In this document: in pieces, positions 26,266 through 36,589 of the stretch
Position numbering within the stretch: the first letter of the stretch is position 1
Layout: each line of letters starts with the position of its first letter
From: an uncultured Candidatus Melainabacteria bacterium
GTDB lineage: Bacteria > Cyanobacteriota > Vampirovibrionia > Gastranaerophilales > Gastranaerophilaceae
DNA: 64,000 nt
Direction of reading: 5' to 3'
NCBI GenBank assembly: GCA_934728585.1
Contig: CAKVDZ010000001.1
Coordinates: forward strand, 124,001-188,000
Program-made: the position numbers and the translations under genes
Notes under the pieces: generated by a model
Database searches by the model: none
What the model was told of the DNA's origin: nothing
The model's input: the letters and a program-made list of their open reading frames with translations, nothing else

Positions 26266-27804
26266 ATGCAATTTAAAGATTTGACCAAAGACGAAATTAA
26301 TAGTGTGTATGCTAAATTTGATGATTATTTAGCAAATAAAGAAGTAAAATGGACAAAATATGCTGATTTAGGGTGTAAAATTGTAAAAATCGTAAGTTAC
26401 AGCGATGAGTTTTTACCTCTTGTTCAAAAACAACTTACATTTATTTTAAAAGACTCAGCAGAAGATTTTGATGACACTCTTTTCATTTGGAATGAAAAAG
26501 ATTCTGTAAATTTTGTTAAACCAATATTTGATTCATTAAAAAGATATGCTATGAGGTTAAAACTTGATAAAATTCATAAAAAAGCATACTTTGGTTATCT
26601 TACTGATGAACAAATTTATACTTCACAAATGTTTGACAATGATTTTTCAAAAGTAAAACCTGCAATTGATTTTCAAGTTGAACGTGGTTTTATTATAGCG
26701 CACAACAAACAAAATCATAAATATTATTATGGTGTAAAAGATTTATCTCCAGAAGAATTCATAAAAGAGGGACACATTTTTGTTCAATTCTTCAATAATA
26801 TTTTAAAAACTGAAACCTCTCAACTAGCACACGGTGCTGTTATTGGCTACAACGGTAATGGCATTTGCTTCTGCGCAAGAGGTCAACGTGGCAAATCTAC
26901 TCTTTCTGTTCTTTCTATGATGAAAGGTTTTGAATATGTTTCTGATGATTATTTAATTTTGCATCAAAATGAAAAACAAGATCTTTTATCAAGTCCGATA
27001 TATTCAATAATTACACTTTCACCTGAAATGTATAACAGATTATACGATTTGATGGACGGTTGCAGATTTGTTTCAAATAACGCAAGAAAAGATAAATACG
27101 TATTTAATATCGCAAACTTCCACGACAGATTTAAGAAAAATTATCCAATCAAACTTTGCATATTCCCTGAAATCGTAACAGATGAAGAACCAAGCATTAG
27201 ACCTTGTACGATGGAAGAAAAAGGCAGAGCTGTTGTTCAAGTAATTCAGTCAACATTAATGCAAACCTCTGATCTTTGCGAGAACTGGACGGTAAAGAAA
27301 ATGATGAACATGGTTAAGGATTACCCATACTACAAATTTAATCTTTGCCACGACATAGATAAAAACACAGAATATCTACGAGAGTTTATGAATAATTTTG
27401 ATAAACAAGAACACGAAATTATTGGTTTAGATAAAATCTGTGTCGATGTAACTTTTGATTTGGCAAATATTTTAAATAGCGAAACAGGAATTGTTTATTC
27501 TATGAATTATTTTGCTACAAATGTTTATGAAAACTTGTTAAAAGGTGTTTCAAAAGAAAATATTTTAGCTGAATTAAAACAAATCAATGGAATGCCAGAA
27601 ACAATTGAAAAAGACTTAGATTTGTTTATTAACGCTTTAAAAGAAAAAGAAATTTTAGTTGATATTAAAACAACAGAGGAAAACGCAACCATAAACGAAG
27701 CTTTTGTTATTGAAAACAACTACAAATTATCATTAATTGAACACATTGAAGAAGAATATAAGGAATTAGTAAAGGAGAATAAAAATGAATTATGTATTAA
27801 ATGA
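26266..27804 (+). CDS. HPr-kinase-like P-loop protein fused to a C-terminal PqqD domain
   Basis: 512 residues. The first ~150 residues have no recognised motif. A P-loop HprK-like domain follows: GYNGNGICFCARGQRGKST (variant Walker A, about residues 185-205), then FEYVSDDYLIL, the HprK-type acidic motif. The last ~125 residues match PqqD: CVDVTFDLANILNSETGIVYSMN...VYENLLKGVSKENILAELK...KEKEILV. HprK-like plus PqqD proteins occur in RiPP clusters (e.g. lasso peptides) and in surface-polysaccharide clusters. Here glycosyltransferase neighbours favour the latter, but the reaction is unknown. It overlaps the next PqqD gene by 20 bases. Lack of an HPr Ser target or PTS genes argues against real catabolite control. 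Confidence 0.78.
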   Translation: MQFKDLTKDEINSVYAKFDDYLANKEVKWTKYADLGCKIVKIVSYSDEFLPLVQKQLTFILKDSAEDFDDTLFIWNEKDSVNFVKPIFDSLKRYAMRLKLDKIHKKAYFGYLTDEQIYTSQMFDNDFSKVKPAIDFQVERGFIIAHNKQNHKYYYGVKDLSPEEFIKEGHIFVQFFNNILKTETSQLAHGAVIGYNGNGICFCARGQRGKSTLSVLSMMKGFEYVSDDYLILHQNEKQDLLSSPIYSIITLSPEMYNRLYDLMDGCRFVSNNARKDKYVFNIANFHDRFKKNYPIKLCIFPEIVTDEEPSIRPCTMEEKGRAVVQVIQSTLMQTSDLCENWTVKKMMNMVKDYPYYKFNLCHDIDKNTEYLREFMNNFDKQEHEIIGLDKICVDVTFDLANILNSETGIVYSMNYFATNVYENLLKGVSKENILAELKQINGMPETIEKDLDLFINALKEKEILVDIKTTEENATINEAFVIENNYKLSLIEHIEEEYKELVKENKNELCIK

Positions 27805-28255
27805 TGAAAAAATGTTCGCTGACGTAACTGACGGCGTTGCAATTATTATCAATTCAGAAACAGGAATTTACTATGGCTTAAATGAATTAGGAACTGTAAT
27901 TTATGAAAACTTAGTAAATGGAGCTTCTACAGAAAAAGTTTTAGATGCTTTAAAAGCGATTGCAGGTTGCCCAGCAGATGTTGAAGAAAAATTTAATGCA
28001 TTTATTAAAGCTATGGTTGATTTTGAGCTTTTAGTTGAGGGTGGTTCAGATTCAGCAGATGCGAATATTAGTGAAGAAGTTGCAAAAGAAAATTCGTTTG
28101 AAATGGACGTAAAAGAATACAATGACGCACAAGAATTATTGTTGGCTGACCCAATCCACGAGGTAAAAGAAGAATCAGGCTGGACTCCAGAAAAAGATTC
28201 TATCGGCTACACAAAAGAAGAAACTAGAGAACGCGAAAAGAAAGTTGAAGAATAG
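27785..28255 (+). CDS. Stand-alone PqqD-family protein
   Basis: 156 residues whose first ~85 are a PqqD domain: MFADVTDGVAIIINSETGIYYGLNELGTVIYENLVNGASTEKVLDALKAI, then a second helix pair and FELLVEGG. PqqD domains bind peptide substrates for radical SAM or P-loop partners. This copy is clearly paralogous to the PqqD tail of the upstream protein (same ETGI.Y..N......YENL.....EK.L pattern), suggesting local duplication. The C-terminal ~70 residues are acidic and disordered. The start overlaps the upstream gene and has AAAGGAG before it. Confidence 0.78.
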   Translation: MNYVLNDEKMFADVTDGVAIIINSETGIYYGLNELGTVIYENLVNGASTEKVLDALKAIAGCPADVEEKFNAFIKAMVDFELLVEGGSDSADANISEEVAKENSFEMDVKEYNDAQELLLADPIHEVKEESGWTPEKDSIGYTKEETREREKKVEE

Positions 28256-28269
28256 TTTCGGAGAAGTTA

Positions 28270-29250
28270 ATGCCAAAAGTATCGGTTATCATACCAGTAT
28301 ATAATACAGAAAAATATTTAAGAAAGTGTCTTGATAGCGTATGCAATCAGACACTTTCTGATATAGAAATAATCTGTGTAAATGACTGTTCACCAGACAA
28401 TTCGTTAGATATTTTAAAAGAATACTCTCAAAAAGATAGCCGAATAAAAGTTATTAATTTTGAAGAAAACAAAGGTGTTTCTATCGCTCGTAATACTGGT
28501 ATAGATAGCGCAACAGGCGAATTTATCGGCTTTGTTGACGCTGATGATTTTATAGATTTAGATTTTTATGAAAAGTTGTATAATAAGGCAATTGAAACAG
28601 ACGCAGATTGCGTAAAAGGAAATATTTTTGATTACGATGAAAAAACAGATAAATCTACTTTAACTGCTTTCTATGATCAAAATGATAAAATTAGAAAGAA
28701 TAAAGCTTATTTTTGCTATGGGTTTACATCTGCAATATATAAAACGAAAGTAATTCAGGAAAATGGAGTTAATTTTCCTGAAAATATTACATATTTCGAG
28801 GATCCATATTTTAGCATTTTTGCAAGTATCTATACACATAATATCGAATTTGTAGATAGTGCAAAATATAATTATATCAGACATGAGGACTCTGCTTGTT
28901 ATAATTCTATGAATGAAGAAAAAGTAAAAGATTTCTTTAAAATTGTCGGAATTATTTTTGAAAAGCTACAAAATATTGAATTGCCTAAAGAAGCGCATAG
29001 CATTTATATTTCTTTTTTACTAGAACATTTAGTTCCAAAATGTAGTGATATTGCGATACCAAAACTTGGAAACGAAATGGCAATTGATTTGTGTTCAAGA
29101 ATAATTGACGAAAATAAAAACATTTTAAATTCTGTGCTAACAGAATATTTTATGAATAAAAGAAACACTGAAGAAAAAAATATTCAAAAGCAAAAAGCAA
29201 ACCTACTAAAGAATTTACGCAAGAATATAAAATCAAGAGGTGCTTTATAG
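28270..29250 (+). CDS. Glycosyltransferase family 2
   Basis: 326 residues. The GT-A domain comprises VSVIIPVYNTEKYLRKCLDSV, IICVNDCSPDNS and the metal site FVDADDF (DxD, about residue 97). The family-typical TSAIYKTKVI and NITYFEDPYF segments follow near residues 155-180. The C-terminal ~100 residues are helical and basic. It sits within a tightly packed run of glycosyltransferases (spacing 2-14 bases or overlaps), so it is part of one operon building a surface saccharide. Start ATG with GGAGAAG upstream. Confidence 0.87.
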   Translation: MPKVSVIIPVYNTEKYLRKCLDSVCNQTLSDIEIICVNDCSPDNSLDILKEYSQKDSRIKVINFEENKGVSIARNTGIDSATGEFIGFVDADDFIDLDFYEKLYNKAIETDADCVKGNIFDYDEKTDKSTLTAFYDQNDKIRKNKAYFCYGFTSAIYKTKVIQENGVNFPENITYFEDPYFSIFASIYTHNIEFVDSAKYNYIRHEDSACYNSMNEEKVKDFFKIVGIIFEKLQNIELPKEAHSIYISFLLEHLVPKCSDIAIPKLGNEMAIDLCSRIIDENKNILNSVLTEYFMNKRNTEEKNIQKQKANLLKNLRKNIKSRGAL

Positions 29251-29252
29251 CT

Positions 29253-30218
29253 ATGAATACTAAAAAACAGATGTTATTAGATGAATACAAAAAATACGAC
29301 AAACTAAATTTGACCAACAATAATCCACTTGTTAAAATTTTAGTGAGCTATATAAAACCGTCTTTTTTATTTAAATCAGAAATTCTAACACCAATCCATT
29401 TGGGTAGAGCAGTTGAACAAGAACAATCTAAAGATGGGATTTTAAACAACAATGATTTAATTTGGTTACATGAAAACTGCATTGGCGATAATGATTTTGT
29501 TGATAATATTTCAGCAATAAACAGACGTGTTGGCTTTTTAACAGGAACATATTGGGCTTATAAAAACTATGCAAAATTAGGTAACCCAACCTACATTGGC
29601 TCATTTGGCTATAGAAAACTATTTTCTTCAAATTGCTTGGAGAATGTTGAAGATTTTGATTTAATATTGCCTCAAAAAACCGTATTTGAAATGTCCTTAA
29701 AAGAACAGTTTATAAAAGATCATGGCACACAACTATATAAAGCTATGTTAGATACGTTAAAAAAAGTATACCCTCAGGATGTGTCAAAATTTTTGGAATA
29801 TTTTAACAGAAATAGTGGATACTTTTACGAAATATATATAATGAAAAAAGAACTGTTTAATGAATTTTGTGAATGGATTTTCAAATATTTATTTAAGATT
29901 TTAGAACTTTTTCCAAATTTTATAGAAAGTCACATGGAAATTGACGAAAAAGAAAAATCTATGGCAAAATTTTTAGAAATTGATAACAAAACATACCAAA
30001 ATAAAATTTATCAAAAACCAGATATAGAATTCAGAGATATTGCTTTTATTATGGAAAGAATTACGGGTTATTTTTTATACAGAGCATCACAAAAACCCAT
30101 AAAATATAAAGAAGTACCAGTTATTCAACTAGAATACGTTGAGCCAAAAGAAATATACAAAAATTTATTATTAAAAAAGATGCGAAACAATATTAGGAGA
30201 AGCATAAAAAATGACTAA
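29253..30218 (+). CDS. DUF4422-type glycosyltransferase-like protein
   Basis: 321 residues with the DUF4422 pattern: ILTPIHLGRAVEQE (about 48), DNISAINRRVGFLTGTYWAYKNY (about 90-112) and PTYIGSFGYRKLFS (about 117-130). The canonical family reads ISxxNxxxxELTxxYWAWKN...YIGLxHYRRYF, so the motif is present but diverged (SFGYRKLF for LxHYRRYF). DUF4422 proteins are found in capsule/LPS clusters and are believed to be glycosyltransferases. It is preceded by a GT2 gene 2 bases away and overlaps the GT8 gene by 8 bases. Confidence 0.72.
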   Translation: MNTKKQMLLDEYKKYDKLNLTNNNPLVKILVSYIKPSFLFKSEILTPIHLGRAVEQEQSKDGILNNNDLIWLHENCIGDNDFVDNISAINRRVGFLTGTYWAYKNYAKLGNPTYIGSFGYRKLFSSNCLENVEDFDLILPQKTVFEMSLKEQFIKDHGTQLYKAMLDTLKKVYPQDVSKFLEYFNRNSGYFYEIYIMKKELFNEFCEWIFKYLFKILELFPNFIESHMEIDEKEKSMAKFLEIDNKTYQNKIYQKPDIEFRDIAFIMERITGYFLYRASQKPIKYKEVPVIQLEYVEPKEIYKNLLLKKMRNNIRRSIKND

Positions 30219-31092
30219 CATACCTATATTTTTATCTAGTGACAATAACTATGCTCCGTTTGTCGCAACTACTATTGCAAGCATTTGCGACAACACGAGG
30301 AGCTTTTGCGAATTCTATGTTTTAGATGGCGGAATAACAGAAGAAAACCGCAAAAAAATTTATTCTCTTAATAAAAAATTTAATAATTTTTCACTTGAAT
30401 TTATAAATATTGATACAGAAAAAGAATTTTCGTCAATTAACTATAAAAATGATTGTAGACATGTAACAATTTCTACTTATAACAGATTATTAATACCCAA
30501 ACTAAAACCCGATATAAAGAAGTGTATTTATCTTGACGTTGACTTAATTGTTCTAGACAATATAAAAACTCTTTTTGACTATGACTTGAATAAATTTACT
30601 ATAGGTGCTGTTGAAGATTTTGAATCAAATATAAGAAATAGAGATTTTATTGTTTCTGAGCATAAATATTTTAATGCTGGAGTTTTGTTAATAAATTGCA
30701 AAAAATGGCAACAAGAAAACGTTACACAGGAAATATTTGAATTAGAAACCAAATATCGCGAACAATTAAAATTTGCAGATCAAGATTTATTAAATAAGTA
30801 TTTTGAAAATAATTACAAAAATTTACCTCAGAAATTTAATGTCATTTCCCCTACTGAAAATACTGAAATCGCAATCAGACATTATGCAGGTGATTTAAAG
30901 CCATACTTTTTTCAAAAAAATATCAAAACTATATTTTGTCCGAACATTAAAGAATTTTGGAATTATGTGTATATGAGTAATTTTGAAAAAGAAATAAATC
31001 TTTTTGTTAAACCAAAAGAAGAACAAAATGCATTGATCAGAAATCTTAGAATTTTAAGTTTAGTAAGTAAGGAGACAAAAATAAATGAGTAA
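30211..31092 (+). CDS. Glycosyltransferase family 8 (LgtC-like)
   Basis: 293-residue retaining GT-A enzyme, typically an alpha-galactosyl or glucosyl transferase of LPS cores. Visible are PIFLSSDNNYAPFVATTIASI at the N-terminus, the DxD metal site KKCIYLDVDLIVLDNIKTLF (about 103-122), YFNAGVLLINCKKW (about 152-165), and a His-containing IAIRHYAGDLKPY near residue 230, matching the family's substrate-closing motif. It overlaps both neighbours by 8 bases, so it belongs to the operon. Confidence 0.88.
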   Translation: MTNIPIFLSSDNNYAPFVATTIASICDNTRSFCEFYVLDGGITEENRKKIYSLNKKFNNFSLEFINIDTEKEFSSINYKNDCRHVTISTYNRLLIPKLKPDIKKCIYLDVDLIVLDNIKTLFDYDLNKFTIGAVEDFESNIRNRDFIVSEHKYFNAGVLLINCKKWQQENVTQEIFELETKYREQLKFADQDLLNKYFENNYKNLPQKFNVISPTENTEIAIRHYAGDLKPYFFQKNIKTIFCPNIKEFWNYVYMSNFEKEINLFVKPKEEQNALIRNLRILSLVSKETKINE

Positions 31093-32277
31093 AATAAAAA
31101 TTCTATTTGATGTAGCGCGCCTATATAAAACTGATGACAAAGGATCTTATAAAACAGGAATATTTTGGGTTACTTATAATTTACTAAAATTATTTTTACA
31201 CGACAATTGTTTTGACGTAACACTCTACACTGAATTTATGTTGCCAAAAAATAATATTGATACCGTTGATCTTAATATTGATAATCTTAACTACGTAGCG
31301 TCTAAATATTCTCTACAATTAAAAAAGACAAAAAATTTCATTAAAAATAAAAATTTTAACGCAGAGAATTATGATTTATACTTCAATAGTGCGTTTTTAT
31401 CTAAACTTGATGCATCGTCAGTACCACAATTCTACGTATTACACGATACTATTCCAATGATATTAAAAGACAAATATCCTGAAATATTTATAAATAATTT
31501 TAAAAATTTTTATAATAATTTACACCCTAATACTTATTGTTTATGCATTTCTGAATCGTGCAAAAATGATTTTTTGAAATATTTTCCGCATTTAAACCCA
31601 GAAAATATGACAATAATTTACAATGCATCATCACAAAAATTTAAGCCACTAAAAGATTCTCAAAAATTTGAGCAAATAAAAAATAAATACAACATTGAAA
31701 TACCACAAAATAGCAAATATATATTTACAATATCTAATCTTTCAGATAAAAAGAAAAATCTTTGTTTTACAATTAAAAATTTCTTTGAATTTATAAAAAC
31801 AAATAATGTTAATGATTTATATTTTATTCTAGCAGGATATGGCAAAGATATTTTGATTGAAGAATTAAAACAAGAATATCCGAATGACTACCAAAAATAT
31901 AAAGATAAATTAATTTTCTTAGGATACTTAGAAGATAGTGATGTCAATCTATTTTATTCAAATGCATTCTATTTTAGTTTTATAAGTTTATATGAAGGTT
32001 TTGGTCTGCCATTATTGGAAGCTATGAGTGCTGGGGTACCAATACTAACCTCAAATACTAGTTCTATACCTGAGGTAGTTGGAGAATGCGCACTAAAAAT
32101 TTCGCCAAAAGATTACATTGAATGTCAAAAAGCAATGCATTTGTTATATACCGATGAAAAATTAAGAAACGATTTAATCAAAAAAGGACTAATACAACAA
32201 GAATCTTTTTCTTGGAAAAAAACTTACGCAAAAATTGTAGAAAAAATAAAAGAAGTTGTAAATAAGGAGGTAATATA

Positions 32278-32278
<1 letters not shown>
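31085..32278 (+). CDS. Glycosyltransferase family 4
   Basis: 397-residue GT-B enzyme. The C-terminal donor-binding domain is clear: KYIFTISNLSDKKKNL (about 215), YFILAGYGKD, LIFLGYLEDSDVNLFYSNAFYFSFISLYEGFGLPLLEAMSAGVPILTSNTSSIPEVVGECAL (the EGFGLPLLEAMSxG motif, glutamates ~307 and ~315). The N-terminal half matches the acceptor domain with HDTIPMIL. Its TAA stop overlaps the ATG of the radical SAM gene (TAATG). Confidence 0.9.
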
Positions 32279-33264
<986 letters not shown>

Positions 33265-33268
<4 letters not shown>

Positions 33269-34056
33269 TACCAAAAAGAGTGTTTTATGTATGGGGATAT
33301 GGAGAAAAGAAATCAAATTTAGCAAATATCTGTATTGAAAATTGGCGAATGATGCTACCCGATTATGAAATAATTGAAGTTAATGAAAAAACAAAAGAAT
33401 GGTTTGATTTTGATTATGAATATGAAAATAATTTATGGTTTAAAACTGTATACGATTTAAAAATGTGGGCATATGTTTCGGATTATATTAGAGTTAAAAC
33501 TATTTATGAACATGGGGGAATTTACGCTGACACAGATATAACCATTTATAAAAATTTAGATGACTTGTTGAAAAACAATATGTTTATTGGTAATCAAAAA
33601 AATAATATACCAGATTTAGCATTCTTTGGAGCAAAAAAGAATAATCCAATTCTAAAAGACATGTTAGAGTTTTATAAGGATAAAATTTGGAAAGATCCTA
33701 ATTACATAATTATAAATATATTTAAAAAAATAATTTTTGAAAAATATGACATTACATATGATAATTCAAAAATTCATAAATTTAATGATTTAACAATATA
33801 TCCGTATGAATACTTTTTTCCGTATTTTTACACAGAAATATTTTCACATAACATGATTACTACTAATACATATACAATGCATTGGTGTAATGCATCATGG
33901 ATGAATAAAAAGAATATATTTTTCTTATCCAACAAGCATCGCATACCACTCAAAACATTATTAAAACAATTAGCATTTATTGAAAAAGTAGATACAAATG
34001 CTAATAAAAAAACTCAAGTATTAAACGTGGAGAATGAAAATGAAACTTCTAAATAA
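33265..34056 (+). CDS. GT32-family glycosyltransferase (capsular polysaccharide synthesis type)
   Basis: 263 residues starting IPKRVFYVWGYGEK, the OCH1-like 'IPKxIHxxW' opening. The core is TVYDLKMWAYVSDYIRVKTIYEHGGIYADTDITIYKNLDDLL (about 70-112), with GGIYADTD carrying the DxD metal site. Downstream come FIGNQ and a short C-terminal helical tail. Gly_transf_sug (PF04488) enzymes transfer hexoses to surface polysaccharide. The start overlaps the end of the radical SAM C-terminal frame, so its expression may depend on the phase state of that gene. Confidence 0.87.
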
Positions 34057-35164
34057 TGGTATAAAAATTGAAGATATAGGATTTGGAACATGGTATCTAA
34101 AAGGAAATGAGGGGAAAGAAGTCATTAAAAATGCTATAAAAGTAGGATATCGTATTATTGATACTGCCCAAGCATACAACAATGAGGAAATCGTTGGACA
34201 AGCAATCAACGAATGTATTCAAGAAAGTATCGTAAAAAGGCAAGATTTGTTTATAACTTCAAAGATAAATCCACATCTACCTATTGGCTATGATGCAGCG
34301 ATTAATGCTGTTAATCAATCCTTGGCAAAAATGAATTTAGACTATATTGACTTATATTTAATTCATTGGCCAAACCTAGTTGAAGATGACAGTTGGAAAT
34401 ATTTAAATGCTAAAACTTGGCAAGGTTTTGAAAAAATGGTAACTGAAGGAAAGTTAAAATCAATTGGTGTATCTAACTTCATGATTCACCATTTAGAAGA
34501 ATTACTTAAAACAGCAACTATAAAACCTTCAATCAATCAATTAAATTTGAATCCAACGTGGCAACAAAAAGAAGTTGTTAAATTCTGTCATGATAATAAT
34601 ATTTTATGTGAAGCTTGGGCACCATTGGTAAGAATTAAACCGTGGAACCTTAAAACATTAGAAACAATTGCGAAAAAATATAAAAAAACTATCGCACAAA
34701 TTTGTTTGAGATGGTGTCTTCAAAAAGGATTTATCCCTTTAACCAAATCACATCAAGTCGAGCACATGATAGAAAACATAAATATATTTAATTTTGAAAT
34801 AGAAAAGGAAGATATTGATTATTTAGATGAACTTAATTCGCACCCCTGGGATCATGATAGTCAACCTGATTGTTTGTATGAAATTTTTAGACTAAGAGAA
34901 CAATTAACCAAAAAAGAAATCATTTTGAATGAAAAATTTTATTTTTTGGGCATTCATTTTGCTAATAAGAAAATATTAAACAATAAAAATGTATATTTAT
35001 TATTTAATATTTTACCTCTATTTTCAATTAAAAAAGTTAATGAAACAAAAAAATACATATATTTATTTAATCTTCTAAAAATAGGAAAAATAATAAAAAA
35101 GACTAAAACTAAATATGAAAAGTTTTTACCAACGTATATAAATCAGAAAGCTAAATCAACATAA
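34040..35164 (+). CDS. Aldo/keto reductase with ~95-residue C-terminal extension
   Basis: 374 residues. The first ~275 are a full AKR barrel: KIEDIGFGTWYLKG, YRIIDTAQAYNNEEIVGQAI (catalytic Asp and Tyr), DLFITSKI (catalytic Lys), DLYLIHWP (His), SIGVSNFMIHHLEELL, and the NADPH-binding GFIPLTKSHQVEHMIENINIF. The remaining residues are an unusual basic, hydrophobic tail (FYFLGIHFANKK... VYLLFNILPLFSIKK... YIYLFNLLKIGKII), a style of repeat otherwise seen at the ends of LPS glycosyltransferases. I start at 34040, seven bases after GGAG, rather than the ATG at 34034, which is too close to it. It overlaps the GT32 gene by 17 bases. Probably reduces a sugar-derived carbonyl in the locus. Confidence 0.82.
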   Translation: MKLLNNGIKIEDIGFGTWYLKGNEGKEVIKNAIKVGYRIIDTAQAYNNEEIVGQAINECIQESIVKRQDLFITSKINPHLPIGYDAAINAVNQSLAKMNLDYIDLYLIHWPNLVEDDSWKYLNAKTWQGFEKMVTEGKLKSIGVSNFMIHHLEELLKTATIKPSINQLNLNPTWQQKEVVKFCHDNNILCEAWAPLVRIKPWNLKTLETIAKKYKKTIAQICLRWCLQKGFIPLTKSHQVEHMIENINIFNFEIEKEDIDYLDELNSHPWDHDSQPDCLYEIFRLREQLTKKEIILNEKFYFLGIHFANKKILNNKNVYLLFNILPLFSIKKVNETKKYIYLFNLLKIGKIIKKTKTKYEKFLPTYINQKAKST

Positions 35165-35195
35165 CAAACATTATGTTGATTTAGAGTTTTGTTTT
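35151..35195 (+). terminator. Operon terminator
   Basis: Perfect 14-bp stem CTAAATCAACATAA / TTATGTTGATTTAG with loop CAAACA, followed by TTTTGTTTTTT. It overlaps the stop codon of the aldo/keto reductase gene. Confidence 0.88.
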
Positions 35196-35234
35196 TTATA
35201 AGATAGATACACAATAATTTATTGGAAGTAGAGT

Positions 35235-36404
35235 ATGATTATAGACAAAAAAATTGTAGAATCAGTTAAAGAATCTAACAAAAAAAACATTAACATTGTA
35301 ATTGATAGATTAATCAAAACTTTTTTTAGTGAAATTCTATCAGAAAAAGATGTGAAATTATTAAACTTGACATTCTCAGAAAATCCAACACAAGATGTTT
35401 TAGATGAATTTTTAAAAGATTACGATATTGAAACTGTAGGGGGAAGTAAGGTTATATTGCTTTCGTACTTTATGAAATTGCACCCTCAACTAAATTTTAC
35501 TGTCTACGAACAAAATCGACTAAAAGGGCTTTTAAACTTTTATAAATTTCAAAATTTAAAAATTATTTCTCACTATTCAAAAGTAGGACGAGAATTGAAC
35601 AAAGAAAATATTCCTTTTATCATACTAAAAGGTGGAGCTATGAGATTTCTCCGCCCAGAATTTGCGAGAACAATGAGTGATATTGATATTCTTGTTCCTG
35701 AACAAAATTTTGAACAAGTTAAACAAATAAGTACAGATTTGGGTTATGATTATCAAGATTGCTTCCACTCAATCGATTTGCACCCAAAAGGAACTGAAGA
35801 AGGCACTGTAGATATCCATCAATGGATAGAAATGGGTACTGGCAAAGAAACTAGCATTAATAAAGAGTTATTTGAAAGAGCGACAAAACAAAAAGTTTTC
35901 AATATTGAAGCTTACGTACCTTGTTATGAAGATTTATTCTTCTTAACTTTGGTAAATATGGCAAAAAATCTTAGAGAAAAATCAAGTCCACATGCTGTTT
36001 TGTTTGCACTGCACGATTGCAAGTTTTTCTTGGAACAAAAGCCTGATTTTAACTGGAATATAGTTATTCAAAACGCCAAAAAAACTAAGTCTGAAATGCA
36101 AGTTGGTTTTGCAATAAAATTCATTAATAAAATTGTACCAAATCTTTTACCTGAAGACTTTTCACATGAAGTTATGTTTGAGAAAGCAATCCAAGACTAC
36201 TGCAAAGAAGTAACCTTTGAACGTTATATATTTGAACCATTACAAGAATATAGCCGAAACATGAAAATTCAAGACGCGTTTAAAACCTTCAATGGGATTT
36301 TGCATTATATAAAAACTAAATCGACTTATAAATTCTACAAAAAAATACGTAAAGACCGTCAGATTATTCACTTAATCTATGACATTTGGGCAAAAGCACA
36401 ATAA
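35235..36404 (+). CDS. Nucleotidyltransferase-fold protein (NTP_transf_5)
   Basis: 389 residues of the NTP_transf_5 (PF14907) family. The signature is IPFIILKGGAMRFLRPEFARTMSDIDILVPEQNFEQV (about 125-160): LKGG is followed by the DIDILV metal-site aspartates. VDIHQWIEMG carries a third acidic position, and the rest is helical (EDLFFLTLVNMAKNL). These proteins recur with HprK-like and PqqD proteins in exopolysaccharide and RiPP clusters, matching the 26-28 kb genes here. Their substrate is not known. It follows a strong terminator, so it has its own promoter within 35,185-35,225. Confidence 0.8.
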   Translation: MIIDKKIVESVKESNKKNINIVIDRLIKTFFSEILSEKDVKLLNLTFSENPTQDVLDEFLKDYDIETVGGSKVILLSYFMKLHPQLNFTVYEQNRLKGLLNFYKFQNLKIISHYSKVGRELNKENIPFIILKGGAMRFLRPEFARTMSDIDILVPEQNFEQVKQISTDLGYDYQDCFHSIDLHPKGTEEGTVDIHQWIEMGTGKETSINKELFERATKQKVFNIEAYVPCYEDLFFLTLVNMAKNLREKSSPHAVLFALHDCKFFLEQKPDFNWNIVIQNAKKTKSEMQVGFAIKFINKIVPNLLPEDFSHEVMFEKAIQDYCKEVTFERYIFEPLQEYSRNMKIQDAFKTFNGILHYIKTKSTYKFYKKIRKDRQIIHLIYDIWAKAQ

Positions 36405-36505
36405 TAAATTATATAATAACATAACATAATTTGGATTAATTTAATTCGTTCTTGTCTTCTTTCGTCCATAGCTTTATAATAAAGCTTTTAAAATCGGGCA
36501 TTAAA

Positions 36506-36530
36506 AAAGCACCTTTTCAGGTGCTTTAAA
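36506..36530. terminator. Terminator, best read on the minus strand
   Basis: AAAGCACCT / AGGTGCTTT stem with TTTC loop (36506-36514, 36519-36527). On the minus strand it gives a TTTTTT run, fitting the end of the interrupted minus-strand frame that stops at 36535. A second weaker hairpin (AGCTTTATAATAAAGCT) lies at about 36470-36487. Confidence 0.75.
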
Positions 36531-36534
36531 TTAT

Positions 36535-36579
36535 TTATTCTTCATAATCTTGTGGATTATCTCTAAAGTCTATTGGGGT
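36535..36579 (-). pseudogene. 3' fragment of a host reading frame split by the transposon
   Basis: Minus strand reads (T)PIDFRDNPQDYEE-stop, followed within a few bases by a terminator on the same strand. Immediately upstream, inside the element, the frame hits a TAA. Joined across one copy of the ACCCC target duplication to the fragment at 56479-56612, it continues in frame as NNTLTPIDFRDNPQDYEE. I do not recognise the protein. Confidence 0.55.
36575..36579. repeat. Left target-site duplication GGGGT
   Basis: Identical to 56479-56483. 5-bp duplications are typical of Mu- and Tn7-type DDE transposition. The assignment rests on the in-frame rejoining of the flanks, not on the 5 bases alone. 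Confidence 0.68.
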
Positions 36580-36589
36580 TTATTTGGGA

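Noticed and set aside
26266..27804. True HPr kinase/phosphorylase (hprK)
   Set aside because: The P-loop is variant, a PqqD domain is fused at the end, and no PTS genes are nearby; likely a relative with another role.
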